A DNA stretch of 64,000 bases from Sciurus carolinensis (GCF_902686445.1 NC_062219.1:114143160-114207159), one strand, 5' to 3'. Positions 1 to 10,084 are shown, counted from the stretch's first letter. Numbers and translations: made by a program. The notes: a model not told the origin generated them from the sequence alone.

Positions 1-98
1 AGGTTGCATGATTTTGCATATATTATCTCATTTAACCCACCTCCTGAAGTGTCAAGATCAGCCACATGAGTACCTCCCATGAGAAATGGAAGGCACCA
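1..98 (-). mobile_element. MIR, first half (split by a SINE)
   Basis: The text reads as a MIR on the minus strand ('atctcattta', then 'gagaaatgga'). It resumes at 321 after a SINE insertion and continues with 'taacttgccc' and 'aggatttgaa', the expected order for reverse-complement MIR. Confidence 0.7.
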
Positions 99-320
99 GC
101 CAGGTGTAGTGGTGCACGTCTGTAATCCCAGCGGCACCGGAGGCTGAGAGAGGAGGATCCCAAGTTCACAGCCAGCCTCAGCAACTCAGCAAGTCCCTAA
201 GCAACAAAGTGAGAACCAGTCTCTAAATAAAATATAAAAAGAACTGGGGATGTGGGTCAGTGGTTAAGCACCCCTGGGTTCAATCCCCAGTACCAGGGGA
301 AAAAAAAAAGGTAAAAAATC
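99..320 (+). mobile_element. B1-dID/MEN-type dimeric SINE
   Basis: A B1 half ('gtaatcccag', 'ggctgagaga') is followed by an A-rich linker and an ID half ('ctggggatgtgg', 'caatccccag'). The 14-bp target duplication aatggaaggcacca at 85-98 and 321-334 is perfect, so both ends are certain. The element interrupts a MIR. Confidence 0.95.
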
Positions 321-420
321 AATGGAAGGCACCAAGACCTCTGTAACTTGCCCAGGAACTAGTGGAAGGTGGAGGCAGGATTTGAATCCACAGTAACTGG
401 CCCGATAGTTCTTACTGACC
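321..420 (-). mobile_element. MIR, second half
   Basis: This continues the MIR begun at 1. It holds the reverse-complement MIR hallmarks 'cttgcccagg' and 'aggatttgaa'. Confidence 0.7.
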
Positions 421-506
421 CTCATGGGGCATTTCATACTGCTCAAACTATCTTCACATCTTTTGTCCATTGAAGGAGACACTGGAATGCCAAATGGTTA
501 AGTGAC

Positions 507-513
<7 letters not shown>

Positions 514-538
<25 letters not shown>

Positions 539-614
539 GGTGCTGGGGATCGAACCCAGGGCCTTAGTGCTTGCAAGGCAAGCACTCTACCAACTGAGCT
601 ATCTCCCCAGCCCC
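514..614 (-). mobile_element. ID-type SINE (tRNA-Ala-derived monomer)
   Basis: A T-run at 513-538 is followed by 'ggtgctgggg', 'cgaacccagg' and 'ctctaccaactgagctat', the reverse complement of the ID A- and B-box region. It is flanked by aagtgaccagttct (500-513) and aagtgaccggttct (615-628), a target duplication with one mismatch. It is a retroposon, not a tRNA gene. Confidence 0.93.
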
Positions 615-628
615 AAGTGACCGGTTCT

Positions 629-1702
629 AAGCCTACCCCTGGCTTCTCAGCCTATGGATATGGGAGGTTTGTCTGTTTGCTTGGAATCTGTCTGGGCTTG
701 GAGCTTGCTTGGAAGCAGCTCCCAAGGGAGCACAGGACCAGGGAGGGGATGCTGGACAGTGTGGGGCTGTCCTGGGGTCTTAGGTGCTGAAGGCTGGAGC
801 TGTGGCCTATCCTGGGCGCTCCCAAGGTCAGAGGCCCTGGACAGGGGTAGATGTCATTGCAAAGACTCCACTGACTGACTTCCGCCTCTGCCTTGTTTGT
901 TTGTGAAATTGCTGCCGTGGCAGGTGGGGAAGGGAGCAGCAGGCCAGGTAGGAATTTCCACTCCTTCTGGCTGCCCAGAGTTCAGGCCGGAAGCCACTCC
1001 CCTCCCCAGTGTTTACACTCCCCGGGGCCACACCCCTCGAGATGGCACTGACTGACACCCTCTTCCGCCAGTCCCCAGCTCTGAGCCAAATACCTTTCCC
1101 CTCTCCCTGAAAGCACCTTTCAGCACCTGGGCGCTGATCTGGGGCGTGCTTCCAGGAGGAAAGAAGGAGAGTGTGGGGAGGAGGCTGGGGTGCGGGAAGG
1201 CGGAGCTACAGGTCGTCCAGGTAAGACAGAGCTACCTGGCTGAGCGTCTTGCAGTCATCGACTTTCCTTATGTGTTCTTCTTCCTTTATTTAGCGACATC
1301 CGGGTCCCAAAACCTTTTCTTCCTCCTGGCAACTCTTGTTGTAAGATATTTCATTCACACCAAGGTAAACATGACTGATAACAGCTCCTAAAGTGACCCT
1401 TTCCAGGAAAGTGCTTATGGGCAGTGGCGTCTTTGTCCATTCATTCTTTGATTTACTGGACGATTTCCTTCAGCTTTCCTGGACAGCCCCCATCCTATCA
1501 CAAAGGCCTCGCTAGGGCATCTCCAAGTGCTTTGGCGGGCTGCTGTCCAAGCTGTGGACCTTGTGGCTAATGACACTCCCACCTTCTGACTGCGTGAAGA
1601 TTCACTGGCAGCGCCAGGCTCTTTAGTTGCACCTTGGAGAAAGAAAAGGGAATTCATCCTTATGAAAAGAAGTTTGCGGACTTTGCCAAAGGGAGGACTT
1701 TG
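629..1702. other. Unassigned single-copy DNA, no gene seen
   Basis: I see no coding exon or recognisable transposon here. The segment around 1240-1395 is T-rich and then holds 'ccaaggtaaacatg' and 'tgataacagc'. It lacks repeats but has no other supporting signal. Confidence 0.4.
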
Positions 1703-1784
1703 GTTTTTGTGGTCCTGGTGATCAAACCCAGGGCCTCGTGCATGCTAGGCAGGTGCTCTGCCCACCGAGCTCCATCCCCAGCCC
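1703..1784 (-). mobile_element. ID-type SINE
   Basis: The reverse-complement ID core is clear: 'atcaaacccagggcc', 'catgctaggc' and 'tccatccccagccc'. No clean target duplication is visible, so it is probably older than the copy at 514. Confidence 0.85.
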
Positions 1785-2379
1785 AGGGAGCTGCTTAATG
1801 ACTGACCTTCAGCCACCAGTCCATCAGGTCTATTCCAGTCTGGTTGAGGGGCTGAGGTCCCCAAGGCAGCTGGGCAGGAGCCCAGGGAGGACAGCAGAAC
1901 TTGGGGAGGAGCTTCTAAAGGGGTCACTGGCCTCAGGGCTCTGGACATGTTTTCCTGCTTGTCCTCTCAGCAGGGAGGAGGCTAATGGTGAGCCATTAGG
2001 AGAAGACCCTGAGCTCAGGGCTGGAAGGGATCCAAGCGTCATCTAGTCCAATAGTTTACAGAGAATACAGCCTTTGGATAAATTTAATTTACACTGAAAT
2101 CCAAAATATAAGATGGCTAAAAGTTGTAGCTCCAGTGGAAGGTGGGGAACTGGACTCTGCCCACTCTGCTCTCTCCCCTGTCCCCTGAAGTGACCAAGAC
2201 TTCCCTGTGGAACTCCAAAGCTTGGGAGAACTCAAAGTAGAACCCACTGAGCTAGGACGGTGGCCCATTTTCCAGACAAGAAAACTGAGGGCAAGCATGG
2301 AGGTCCTTGGGTCCTCCACCCTCCCTCGGGCTGCTTTGGGTCCAAGGTCATTCTCTGAGCTCATAATGTGTCCTCCTAA
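1785..2379. other. Unassigned DNA, possible old repeat debris
   Basis: No gene is seen. 'ggctggaagggatcc' with 'catctagtcc' near 2020-2050 and 'cattttccagacaag' near 2265 resemble eroded ancient interspersed repeats, but I cannot assign a family. Confidence 0.35.
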
Positions 2380-2640
2380 CTTGACCTGCAAGATCCTCCC
2401 TTCCTTCAGTCTGAGCTCAATCGCCACCTCCTCTGTGGGGCACTGTTCCCCAGTTATCGCCTCCAGTTCTGGGCCCACTCCCACCATGGCCAGCTCCCAG
2501 AACTCATTGCTTTTACCCCTCTCTTAGGATCAAACTCTCTTGAATTTCTGTTCAGTTGGAACAGATTCTTTCTCTCCAAAGCCTAAGGCTCCCTGAGGTC
2601 AAGGGCTGTTTTTATGCTGGAGCCTCCAGGTCCTGAGCCA
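2380..2640 (+). mobile_element. L2 LINE 3' fragment
   Basis: It follows the order of the L2 3' untranslated region: 'cttcagtctgagctcaa', 'gccacctcctc', then 'ctccctgaggtcaaggg'. It is eroded and has no open frame. Confidence 0.6.
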
Positions 2641-3384
2641 TGTGACAGCGAGGCTGCTGACCTGCTTTCTCCGGTGGGGAGAGACACTTGCTATGCCGGT
2701 GGGAGTCTGCCTGCCACAGCCCCGGATCTCATGCACTCTGCCGGGAGGGTGCTGAGTTGATTTGACAGGTTCCTGGAGACCCGAAGGAGTACAGGGAAGG
2801 GGCCACAAACCCATAGACCCTGGGGAGGGGGACACTTCACCCCCAACTGCCCCCCACAGCCCCAAGAACATAGAGAAATGGCGGTAGGCCCAGCGAAGCG
2901 GGGTCTCCTACCTCCCCACCCCTGGTTTTCCCTCTTCTCTGGCATTTGAAGAGCTCAAACTCCAGCCCTTCAAGGGTTGTTGAAACAATTAGATTTGCAA
3001 GTGCCCAGAGCTCAGTCTAATTGCTTAAAAGCCACTTCAGGCTCCAACTGACCCAGAGTAAAGCCTGGAAGTGGAGGCGGGGGAGGGGAGGGGACAGGAG
3101 CCCCTCTGCGGCCCTGTTTCCCAGCCCTTCCTTCCTCACCAGGGTCTGAGTGAGAGGCGATGCCTTAGGACATCTCCCTGTCCCTTACCTGCTCCCCGCC
3201 CCCCAGCCCATTACATCTTCTCTCAGACACCTTGTCAGGCAAATCCCAGCATCCTCAGGGGCAGTTGGACCTGGTGTGTTCAGGGCCACTTTTCAGTCAG
3301 AAAGTGACTTAGCCCAGGTTAAGAGGCCCAGAAGTATCTGACTCAAAGTGGACACTTTCCTGTGGGACCCTCTGTGCAATGCCT
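2641..3384. other. Unassigned single-copy DNA, no gene seen
   Basis: No exon or transposon was recognised. The segment at 2975-3045 is AT-richer, with 'caattagatttgc' and 'tctaattgcttaa'. These contain homeodomain-like cores but are weak evidence alone. Confidence 0.35.
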
Positions 3385-3650
3385 AAATCAGTCCCATCTC
3401 TCCGTGCGTTCCTGATTATTCTTCCCCCAAATTCTAGTTCCTGCATAAAATTCTCTCTGGCATAAGGCTTTGCAAGGGCTTCATGCCAGAGAGGGTCAAA
3501 CCCTCCCCCTAGCCTTTGAGTCCTTCTGTGATTAGGCCCCACCACACCTTCCCAGCGCCCTCTGCCCTGGAACCCCTTAGATCCTGCCCGCTGTGCCTCT
3601 GTAGGCCCTGCTGTTGCCTGCTGCTCCTTTACATCTAAATGAAACACATC
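3385..3650 (+). mobile_element. Possible L2 fragment
   Basis: The stretch 'gattaggccccaccacacc' followed by a pyrimidine-rich run resembles an internal part of the L2 3' region. The match is diffuse. Confidence 0.4.
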
Positions 3651-3830
3651 CATTTACATGCCCTGGTAACAGAGATGCTGGGATCAATAAGCCACAGGTC
3701 CTGCTCTCATGGTGACAAATTCTTGATGTGCACCTACTGTAAGCCAGACCCTGTTCTTGGTCACAGGAAGACCAAGGAGGACAAAAAATAGAGTTCTCAT
3801 TCTCAGGGAACTTATATGATGGAAGGAGGT

Positions 3831-3880
3831 GGGCTGCAATGTAGCTCAGTGTTCGAGGCCCTGGGTTCTGTCAAACCTGC
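3831..3880 (+). mobile_element. Eroded ID-type SINE fragment
   Basis: 'gggctgcaatgtagctcag' and 'ccctgggttctgtc' resemble an ID core missing its middle. A (GGAA)n tail follows at 3886-3913. Confidence 0.5.
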
Positions 3881-3885
3881 AAGGA

Positions 3886-3913
3886 AGCAAGAAGGAAGGA
3901 AGGAAGGAAGGAA
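3886..3913 (+). repeat. (GGAA)n microsatellite
   Basis: An imperfect aggaagga run sits in the tail position of the ID fragment just upstream, so it probably arose from that retroposon's A-rich tail. Confidence 0.8.
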
Positions 3914-4040
3914 AAAAGAAAGAGGCATAAACACATAAACAGGGAGATATACAATCCACTAGGTAGAGTGAAGAAAACTCAGAAGAAGATGTTTGGAAAC
4001 AGGGACACTTGAACGGAAAACCGAGTAAAGAAAGGGGACA

Positions 4041-4237
4041 CAGTGACACACCGGCTTCCAGCGGCTTAGGGGGCTGAAGGAAGAAGATAGAGAGTTCAAA
4101 GCCAGCCTCAGCAGAAGCAAGGTGCTAAGCAACTCAGTGAGACCCTGCCTCTAAATAAAATACGAAATAGGGCTGGGGATGTGGCTTAGTGGCCGAGTGC
4201 CTCTGAGTTCAAGCCCTGGTACCAGAGGTTGGGGGGA
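4041..4237 (+). mobile_element. B1-dID/MEN-type SINE
   Basis: The B1 half ('gccagcctcagc', 'gagaccctgcct') and ID half ('ggctggggatgtggcttag') are both present. The perfect 11-bp target duplication gaaaggggaca (4030-4040 and 4238-4248) marks the insertion within L2. Confidence 0.92.
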
Positions 4238-4476
4238 GAAAGGGGACAGCTTGTGCAAATGTCCTGAGGTAGGAGTGAATGTCTGTGTGTTCAAAAAGGA
4301 ACAAGGAGGTTGGTGTGATGGGAACACAGTGAGCAAGGTGAGAAGAGGAGATGAGTTAGAGAGATCAGGGGCCAGATCATGAAGGGAAATACAGTCCTAG
4401 CACGGTCTTTGGATTCTAGTGTCAAATGGAGCCATTGGTGGTACTCTGAGCAGGGGGCGACATAAACAAAGTTGTT
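4238..4476 (-). mobile_element. L2 copy 1, middle part
   Basis: Reverse-complement L2 continues with 'caaatgtcctgaggtagga', 'gatcaggggccagatcatg', 'ggagccattgg' and 'gagcagggggcgacat'. The order agrees with copy 1 on both sides of the SINEs. Confidence 0.8.
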
Positions 4477-4687
4477 TTTTGATTTTTTTTTTTTTTTTTT
4501 TTTTTTTTTGGTACTGGGGATGGAACCCAAGGAGGTTTTTCCACCGAGCTACATCCCCAACCCTTTTCATTTTTTATTTTTGAGACAGGGTCTCGCTAAG
4601 TTGCTAATGCTGGCCCTGAATTTGCAATTCTGCTGCTTCAACCTCCTGAGTCCTTGGGATAACAGGTATCGTCACCATGCCCAGCTG
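4477..4687 (-). mobile_element. B1-dID/MEN-type SINE
   Basis: The run of T from 4483 is the reverse-complement tail. It is followed by the ID half ('ggtactggggatggaaccc') and the B1 half ('gagacagggtctcgctaag', 'aacctcctgagtcc'). It lies inside L2 copy 1 just before the 'ctttggctgctgg' motif. Confidence 0.92.
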
Positions 4688-5110
4688 CAAGCTTTCAAAG
4701 TCTCGCTTTGGCTGCTGGCGGAGGACAAGAGTGGAAGCAGGAAGTCTAGGGCGCAAGCTACTGGAATAGTCCAGGTAAGAGGTGGTATTGGGGATGGGGA
4801 GGCGACCACACTGAAGAGAACTATGATAGGGTGGATGTTCACTGTGAGCACATAGGTCATGGACCTGTGACGGACCTGGGAGTGGGGACCCACTATTGAT
4901 GAGCAAGCGTTGCTGGAGGTTTGATGACAATGGCGAATCTGGAAGGAGGAAGAGTTAGTCCAGACAGGAGATGGGAGTGGGGCTGAGGAGGCTGTAGGCA
5001 CGGGGCACGTGCTCTCTGTGCTCAGGGACGGGTGGTGCCGATGGGTCAGAGCGTCACGTAGAGGCAGGGTGCAGTGTGGGCAGAGGCTGGGAGCCTAGGA
5101 GGTTGGAGGC
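4688..5110 (-). mobile_element. L2 copy 1, inner part
   Basis: The text 'tggctgctggcggag', 'gagtggaagcaggaagtct' and 'ctggaatagtccaggtaag' is in reverse-complement L2 order. The following 300 bases are more eroded. Confidence 0.7.
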
Positions 5111-5560
5111 CTGGGAGGGGCCACGCTCCAAGTGCCAGTAGCTGCCTTGTTTAGGTCTTCTGTGGACAGCAGGGAGCCCCCAGAGGCTGTTAAGCATGGA
5201 CTCCTCAAGGTCCAATTTGTGTTTTTTTTTTGTGTGTGTGTGTGCCAGGAATTGAACTCAGGGCACTCAGCTACTGAGCCACATCCCCAGCCCTATTTTG
5301 TATTTTATTTAGAGACAGGTTCTCACTGAGTTGCTTAGTGCCTCGCTTTTGCTGAGGCTGACTTTGAACTCCCCATCCTCCTGCCTCAGCCTCCTGTCAA
5401 GGTCCAATTTGTGCTAGAGAAATCTGGCTGTGGAGGAAGCAGGACTGGGAGACCAGGTAGGAAGCTATTCTGTTGACCCAGTAACAGATAGTAGGGGTCT
5501 GGGCCAGAGGCGCTGTGTTGGGGCTTGGAGGACTGCATAGGAAGGAAAGTCACCAGAATG
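5111..5560 (-). mobile_element. L2 copy 2, split by a SINE
   Basis: A second copy of the same L2 stretch runs in the same orientation: 'cagggagcccccagaggct' before the SINE at 5222, then 'aaatctggctgtggaggaa', 'ctgggagaccaggtagga' and 'agctattctgttgaccc'. It repeats the interval already present at 4300-4800, so two L2 insertions or a local duplication lie side by side. Confidence 0.65.
5222..5396 (-). mobile_element. B1-dID/MEN-type SINE with perfect 17-bp duplication
   Basis: The ID half ('cacatccccagccct') and B1 half ('agagacaggttctcactgag', 'cctcagcctcctg') read on the minus strand. The duplication tcaaggtccaatttgtg (5205-5221 and 5397-5413) is perfect. The B1 start is missing, so the copy was truncated at its 5' end on insertion. 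A (TG)n has grown in the tail. Confidence 0.95.
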
Positions 5561-5891
5561 TTCCTGTTCAGCTGTGGGCTGGCTGGAGGAAGGGATTAGA
5601 AAACAGAAGGAATGAGAGGGACCCATGCACAGCCCCAGGGCCTGGAGACATACTGAGGGCCTCTGCTCTAGCTCCCCTTGTGCAGGGCCTGCAGAGCCCA
5701 CCATGACCCACTAGGCTCTGCTCCAGACACCCTGGTCCAGAATTCCCTACCCCAAGGGCCTGTGCAGGCTGCCTCTCCAGGACCCACCTCCTCCTTAGGA
5801 CGGACCAGGTTGTGGCTTCCAGCTTGGGTGTGCAGACTGGAGGATCCACACTGCATGCTTCCAAAGCCCTTCATATTTCAAAGTTGGGGAT
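5561..5891. other. Unassigned DNA, no gene seen
   Basis: This is GC-rich, repeat-poor sequence with no recognisable exon. It may include further eroded L2. Confidence 0.35.
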
Positions 5892-5905
5892 AAGAAGGGA
5901 AGGGA

Positions 5906-6146
5906 TCCAGGTGTGGTGGTGCACATCTGGAATCCCAGTGGCTCGGGAGGCTGAGGCCAGAGGATCTCAGGTTCAGAGCCAGCCTCAGCAAAAGCAAGGC
6001 ACTAAGCAACTCAGTGAGACCCTGTCTCCAAATAAAATACAAAATACGGCTGGGGATGTGGCTCAGTGGTTCAGTGCCCCTGAGTTCAATCCCTGGTCTG
6101 CTCCCCGCCCCACGGTCACTGCCCTGCCAAAAAAAAAAAAAAAAAA
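5906..6146 (+). mobile_element. B1-dID/MEN SINE with odd 3' insert
   Basis: A full dimer is flanked by the perfect duplication aagaagggaaggga (5892-5905 and 6147-6160). Between the usual ID end ('caatccctgg', near 6097) and the A-tail (from 6129) lie about 31 extra GC-rich bases, where other copies have only 'tacc'. Confidence 0.95.
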
Positions 6147-6160
6147 AAGAAGGGAAGGGA

Positions 6161-6635
6161 GGCAGGTGGGAGGTGGGGGCAGGGCAGGGTGGAGAGCACA
6201 GAGGCCTTCCTCCAGGCAGCCAGGCATCCCTGTGCAGAATCCAAGAGGCCTGAGAACTCTCAATTCAAGTCTGGCCTCTCAGCTCTTTAGAAGGAATATG
6301 TGTTAGCTAAGGAGAATAGAACATATTTTATTTAACAGTTTGTTAACTTGATTTATAACTTTTAAATATTTAGACACATGGAATGTGGGCCTCCACTTGT
6401 ACATTCGCCCAGTCCAAGAGGGGTGAATGGAAAGCTCCCCAGGGCCGGGATGATGTCTTCTTCCCTCCCACCCCCACCCCAGGGCCCCTGGGCTTTGGTA
6501 ATTTCCATTCAACTGGAAAGAGAATCAGATCCCAGCCTGATGGTGAGAAATGTGGACACGATGTGATCCTGGGGGGAAGGACGGACTGACTGAAGAGGTC
6601 TCCGCACAGTGTGGTCAGGGGCTGGGGGCTATGAC
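6161..6635. other. Unassigned DNA, no gene seen
   Basis: No transposon or exon was recognised. A short AT-rich patch lies at 6315-6375. Confidence 0.35.
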
Positions 6636-6800
6636 ATGGCACCCAGGGGGTAAAGAGCTTGCGGTCCTCCTGGGTTCAAAGCCCCACTCGACTTTTGAGG
6701 ATCGTGCTGCCTGGCAGGTTGTTTAGCTCCTCGGTGCAAAAGCTGCCTCCTTGCAAGACAGAATATTGACTCTGTCCCTGGTTTACTGGGGGAGGATACC
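6636..6800 (+). mobile_element. Probable MIR
   Basis: 'tgggttcaaagccccactc' followed by 'gttgtttagctcctcggtgc' and a stretch ending 'agaatattga' resembles a diverged MIR core. Confidence 0.45.
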
Positions 6801-7155
6801 CGGTCTGGCGTGTAAGGAGTTCTAGGAAGCATTTCTTATTAGTATCTCACGAAATGGCCCGTTGGATGGAACTTTTAAGCCAAGCTAAGGGGCAGACCCT
6901 GGCATTTCAGGGAAGAAGGAGAAGAAGTTGGTTTGGGTGGCAGATTTTTCTCGTCCTGCTTCAGAGTTCCCGGGAGGGGGATCCTCAGTGATCGGGCCTC
7001 CCCTGGAGGACTGTGGCCTTGGGTAACTCCACGTCTTCAGGCTCTGTTCTCTCATTCTCTGAGCAGCAACTCGCTTACTAATCATCTGGAGGATCCTATT
7101 CACAGGAAGATGCCAGCACCACGTGCCGAGCGCCCGACACATTCTCTAGCCAATC
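6801..7155. other. Unassigned DNA, no gene seen
   Basis: No exon or named repeat is seen. A 3' part near 7060-7110 may belong to the MIR that resumes at 7376. Confidence 0.35.
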
Positions 7156-7350
7156 TTATTTATTTATTTTTTTTAAAGTACTGTACCTTGATGGAATTCA
7201 GGGGCTTCACGCATGTTCTGGGCAAGTGTTCTACCACTGAGGTACACTCTCAGCCTTTAACATTTTATTTTGAGGCAGTGTCCCTAAATTACCCAGGCTG
7301 GCCTCAAATTTGTGATCCTCCTGCCTCAGACTCCCAAAGGGCACAGCACC
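7156..7350 (-). mobile_element. Old B1-dID SINE
   Basis: The reverse-complement ID half ('gttctaccactgagg') and B1 half ('acccaggctggcctcaaat', 'gatcctcctgcctcag') are diverged. No target duplication is evident. Confidence 0.8.
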
Positions 7351-7375
7351 ATTCGATCCCTTTTCACAAGCCCCC

Positions 7376-7485
7376 GGCACAGATGCTCTTCTCTCATTCC
7401 CAGAGCACAAAGAGGTTAAGTAACTTACCCGGGCTCCTCCAACCCCAGCACAGAGCTAGGACTGGAACCCAGCAGCATGTGGCTA
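7376..7485 (-). mobile_element. MIR fragment
   Basis: 'caaagaggttaagtaactta', 'gctaggactggaaccca' match reverse-complement MIR. Confidence 0.6.
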
Positions 7486-7935
7486 GAGAATTCCTTCTTT
7501 ATGCCATGAGTCCTGCCTTAGTCAGAGCCTCTGTGACCCTCCCGCCTGACAGCGAGTTCAGTCTGGAGACCAGGCCTCCCTAGGGAGGCACTTGGTGCAG
7601 CTGCAGGCACTGCTACAGGCTGGTGGTGGCTGGTGTTCGGGTTCAGTCACCTTCTCTGCGAGGGCCGTGATGGGGGTGCACTGGGCTGGGAAGGAAGGCA
7701 CTTTGCATGCTGGGAATGCTGACCCAGAGCTCTGCAGGACAGTGAGTGTCCAGATGCAGGAACTTTCAGGGACAAGGAGCTGTGTCTTCCCACCCCGATC
7801 CTGCCTTAGTCCCACAACTTGCCCCTACTGGGGGCCACTGAGGCAAGTTAGTGACACTGGCTCCTTGGAAAGCTGTTCACATTGGAATAAAACGATCATG
7901 AAATGACACTCAGACATCACTTTCTTGTTGAGTGG
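7486..7935. other. Unassigned DNA, no gene seen
   Basis: GC-moderate, apparently single copy. No exon supported. Confidence 0.35.
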
Positions 7936-8030
7936 GAACTAAAATGCTTTATTCTGGTCCCTGCTCTCCAGAGTTTACAATGTCATAGGAAGAGGGACAA
8001 ACATACCAGGGGAACACCACATGGAAAGAG
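7936..8030 (-). mobile_element. Possible L2 fragment
   Basis: 'tccctgctctccagagtt' then 'acaatgtcat' and a purine stretch resemble the reverse-complement L2 end. Confidence 0.45.
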
Positions 8031-8170
8031 CATCAGGGAGGCTTGCCTTTGGCCCTGACATGAACTCACTGTGTGACCTTGAACAAATCACTCACCCTCT
8101 CTGTTCTTGGTTTCTTATTTACAAAATGACCATTGGGATTGATCATCAGGTTAAACTGTATTTTTCCTTA
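8031..8170 (+). mobile_element. MIR
   Basis: The MIR core is recognisable: 'cactgtgtgaccttgaacaa', 'atcactcaccctctctg' and 'acaaaatgacc'. Confidence 0.75.
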
Positions 8171-8225
8171 GAACCTTCATTCGAATGAAATCCAACACAG
8201 AACTCTGTATAAAAAGTAGAGTTGG

Positions 8226-8289
8226 GGGCCTGGGGTTGTGGCTCAGTGGTAGAATGCTTGTCTAGCAAGCACAAGGCCCTGGGTTTGTG
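8226..8289 (+). mobile_element. Truncated ID-type SINE
   Basis: 'ggcctggggttgtggctcag', 'tggtagaatgcttgtctagc' and 'ggccctgggtttg' match ID. The tail is missing. Confidence 0.8.
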
Positions 8290-8784
8290 AGAGGTGGGAG
8301 CCACACTTCTCTCCTTTTCAGGTGATTCTGAGGGTCGCTCTCACAGTCTTTCTCTGGGAGTCTTGAGTCCCACTGAGTAAAGTTCAGGGGATGGGCTCTT
8401 GGAGACGTCCAGGTGGCCTTGAAGGCTAGGGGGATTGTCCCTCGCCGAGGTGCTGGGGATCCAACCCTGGGCATCCTGCTTTCCAGGAAGGCCCTCTTGC
8501 CCTGAGCTGCACCTTAACCTGCCAGGATAGATGGATTTTGATGGGAGGAAGTGTGGTGGGGGGACAGGGAGGGCCAGGTCTATGCTGGCACAGGGCATCT
8601 GCCTGGGACAGAGCAGTCCTGGAGGAGAGGAGGCGGAGGAAACCGAAGAAAGGGGTCCTCCGTGGAACCCATGGGACGTCACAGGAACATCCAGGGGGCA
8701 AACGATTTCTGCACCAACTGGGGACACACTTCCAGGTTCCTTCTGGGGAGGGGGCACACCCTGCTGTTAAGGGAAAGAACAGTA
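8290..8784. other. Unassigned DNA, no gene seen
   Basis: GC-rich. Overlapping open frames exist on both strands without splice or start context that would favour any. Confidence 0.35.
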
Positions 8785-8870
8785 GGGTCCAACTCCGAGG
8801 TTGTCTTGAGGGTGAAATTAGTGAATATATTCAAAGCCACCAAACAGAGTCTGGCACACAAGGGGAGATA
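8785..8870 (+). mobile_element. MIR 3' part
   Basis: 'gaggttgtcttgagggtga' and 'agtctggcacaca' match the MIR 3' portion. Confidence 0.55.
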
Positions 8871-8973
8871 TCCAAGCATTTGTCAAAGGCCAGACCAGAG
8901 TGGACCTCGGTTGCCACAGATCTGCACACTTCCTGGCCTTTGGCCCAGAGATGTAGTGATGCCTTAAAATTCA

Positions 8974-9018
8974 CCCTCCTCCTCCTCCTCCTCCTCCTCC
9001 CTCCTCCTCTTCTTCTTT
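8974..9018 (+). repeat. (CTC)n/(CTT)n pyrimidine microsatellite
   Basis: A run of ctc triplets changes into ctt at the edge of the adjacent minus-strand ID element, occupying its tail position. Confidence 0.9.
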
Positions 9019-9095
9019 TCTGATGCTGGGGACTGAACCCAAGGCCTCACCTCTGCTAGGTGAACCCTATTCCATTGAGCTACAAACCCAGCCCT
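9019..9095 (-). mobile_element. ID-type SINE
   Basis: 'gatgctggggactgaacc', 'ccattgagctacaaaccc' match reverse-complement ID. Confidence 0.85.
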
Positions 9096-9879
9096 CCCAA
9101 ATTCACCAGCTTCTGTGCCCAACAGTTGTGGCGATCGTGAGAGGTGTGAGTTTGGGTGAGAGTGATGTTGCTGCAGGTGTCTTTCAGCCGCTGGCTAAGC
9201 CACAGGCACACACTGCCCCCGCCCCCCAACTCCCGCTGCCCTGGGTCCTTTCTCTGGAACTGGTGTTCTCCTGGCCACCCCAGCCCTGGCAGAGGCTCCG
9301 AATCTCCTCCCTACCCCCTGCTTCAAGCCCACACCTTGCTCTGCCCCCTCTCTCCCCTCTCCCTGAGCCCCTGGCCCCCTCACCCACCATAAATCTGTAG
9401 CTCTGCAGCATGTGTGTGGATGTGGGGAGGGGACCCTGGTAGGAAAGCAGCAAACCAAACCAACCCCAGCTAATGAAAACGGCGATAAATCTCTGTCTAT
9501 CAGGTTTGTTGTGAGCACAAACATTGCCAAACAAGGGCCCAGATGGCCTGCAGGCCTCCTCCCCACGGTCTGCAGAGCTTCAAATGGAAACGCTTGCTTT
9601 ATACATCTATTTACTGCTTGGAAATGGGATGATTGAGATCAGGGGTGCCTAGACAGGAAATGGGGGAACAGGCCATAGGGGAACCCTCTGTCCCCCACAT
9701 CTGAGCAGGACCCTGCTGGCCAGTCCCCAGCCTCCTTTATCCCTGTTTTAGTGAACCCTCTCTGATAGGCCATTAGGCTTTGGTGGTAGGGGGAAGACTC
9801 TACCCGCTTCCCAGCTGATATCCAGGCCTCCATAGTGTCTTCTCAACTTGCCCCAGACACACACTCCTGGCCAGACAGG
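9096..9879. other. Unassigned single-copy DNA
   Basis: No gene or transposon is seen. 9400-9535 is purine-rich with 'gctaatgaaaacggcgat' and 'caggtttgttgtgagca'. It could be a small regulatory block, but there is no independent support. Confidence 0.35.
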
Positions 9880-10070
9880 CCCAACCCCTTGCTGTTGTTT
9901 TTGAACCTCTTCAGCCCTGCCTAGAACTTTCCCTCTTTTCCATCTGTCCCAGGGAAGCCTACCCTGCCTTCAAGCCCAAGTCAAACCCACCTGCTCCAGG
10001 AAGTCCTCCCTCCCCTGTTCCTCATGGCACTATTCCTACGGCACTGGTACCAAGAGCCCCACGCGGTCCT
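9880..10070 (+). mobile_element. L2 3' fragment
   Basis: 'caagcccaagtcaaaccca' and 'ctgctccaggaagtcctcc' are the L2 phrase for 'cacctcctccaggaagcc'. It is directly followed by a MIR. Confidence 0.7.
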
Positions 10071-10084
10071 ACGTGTCATTATGA

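Larger units (their letters stand above)
3660..4029 (-). mobile_element. L2 copy 1, 3'-end part
   Basis: This reads as reverse-complement L2: 'tcctgctctcatggtgac', 'gcacctactgtaagccaga' and 'ctcagggaacttatatg'. It is followed by a short ID-like scrap and a GGAA tract, then by L2 text up to the SINE at 4041. Confidence 0.65.

Noticed and set aside
514..614. tRNA-Ala-like sequence
   Set aside because: The A- and B-box text belongs to an ID retroposon with T-run tail and target duplication. It cannot form a full tRNA cloverleaf.
6933..7583. 216-codon open frame, plus strand
   Set aside because: It passes through an old SINE at 7156-7350 and a MIR.
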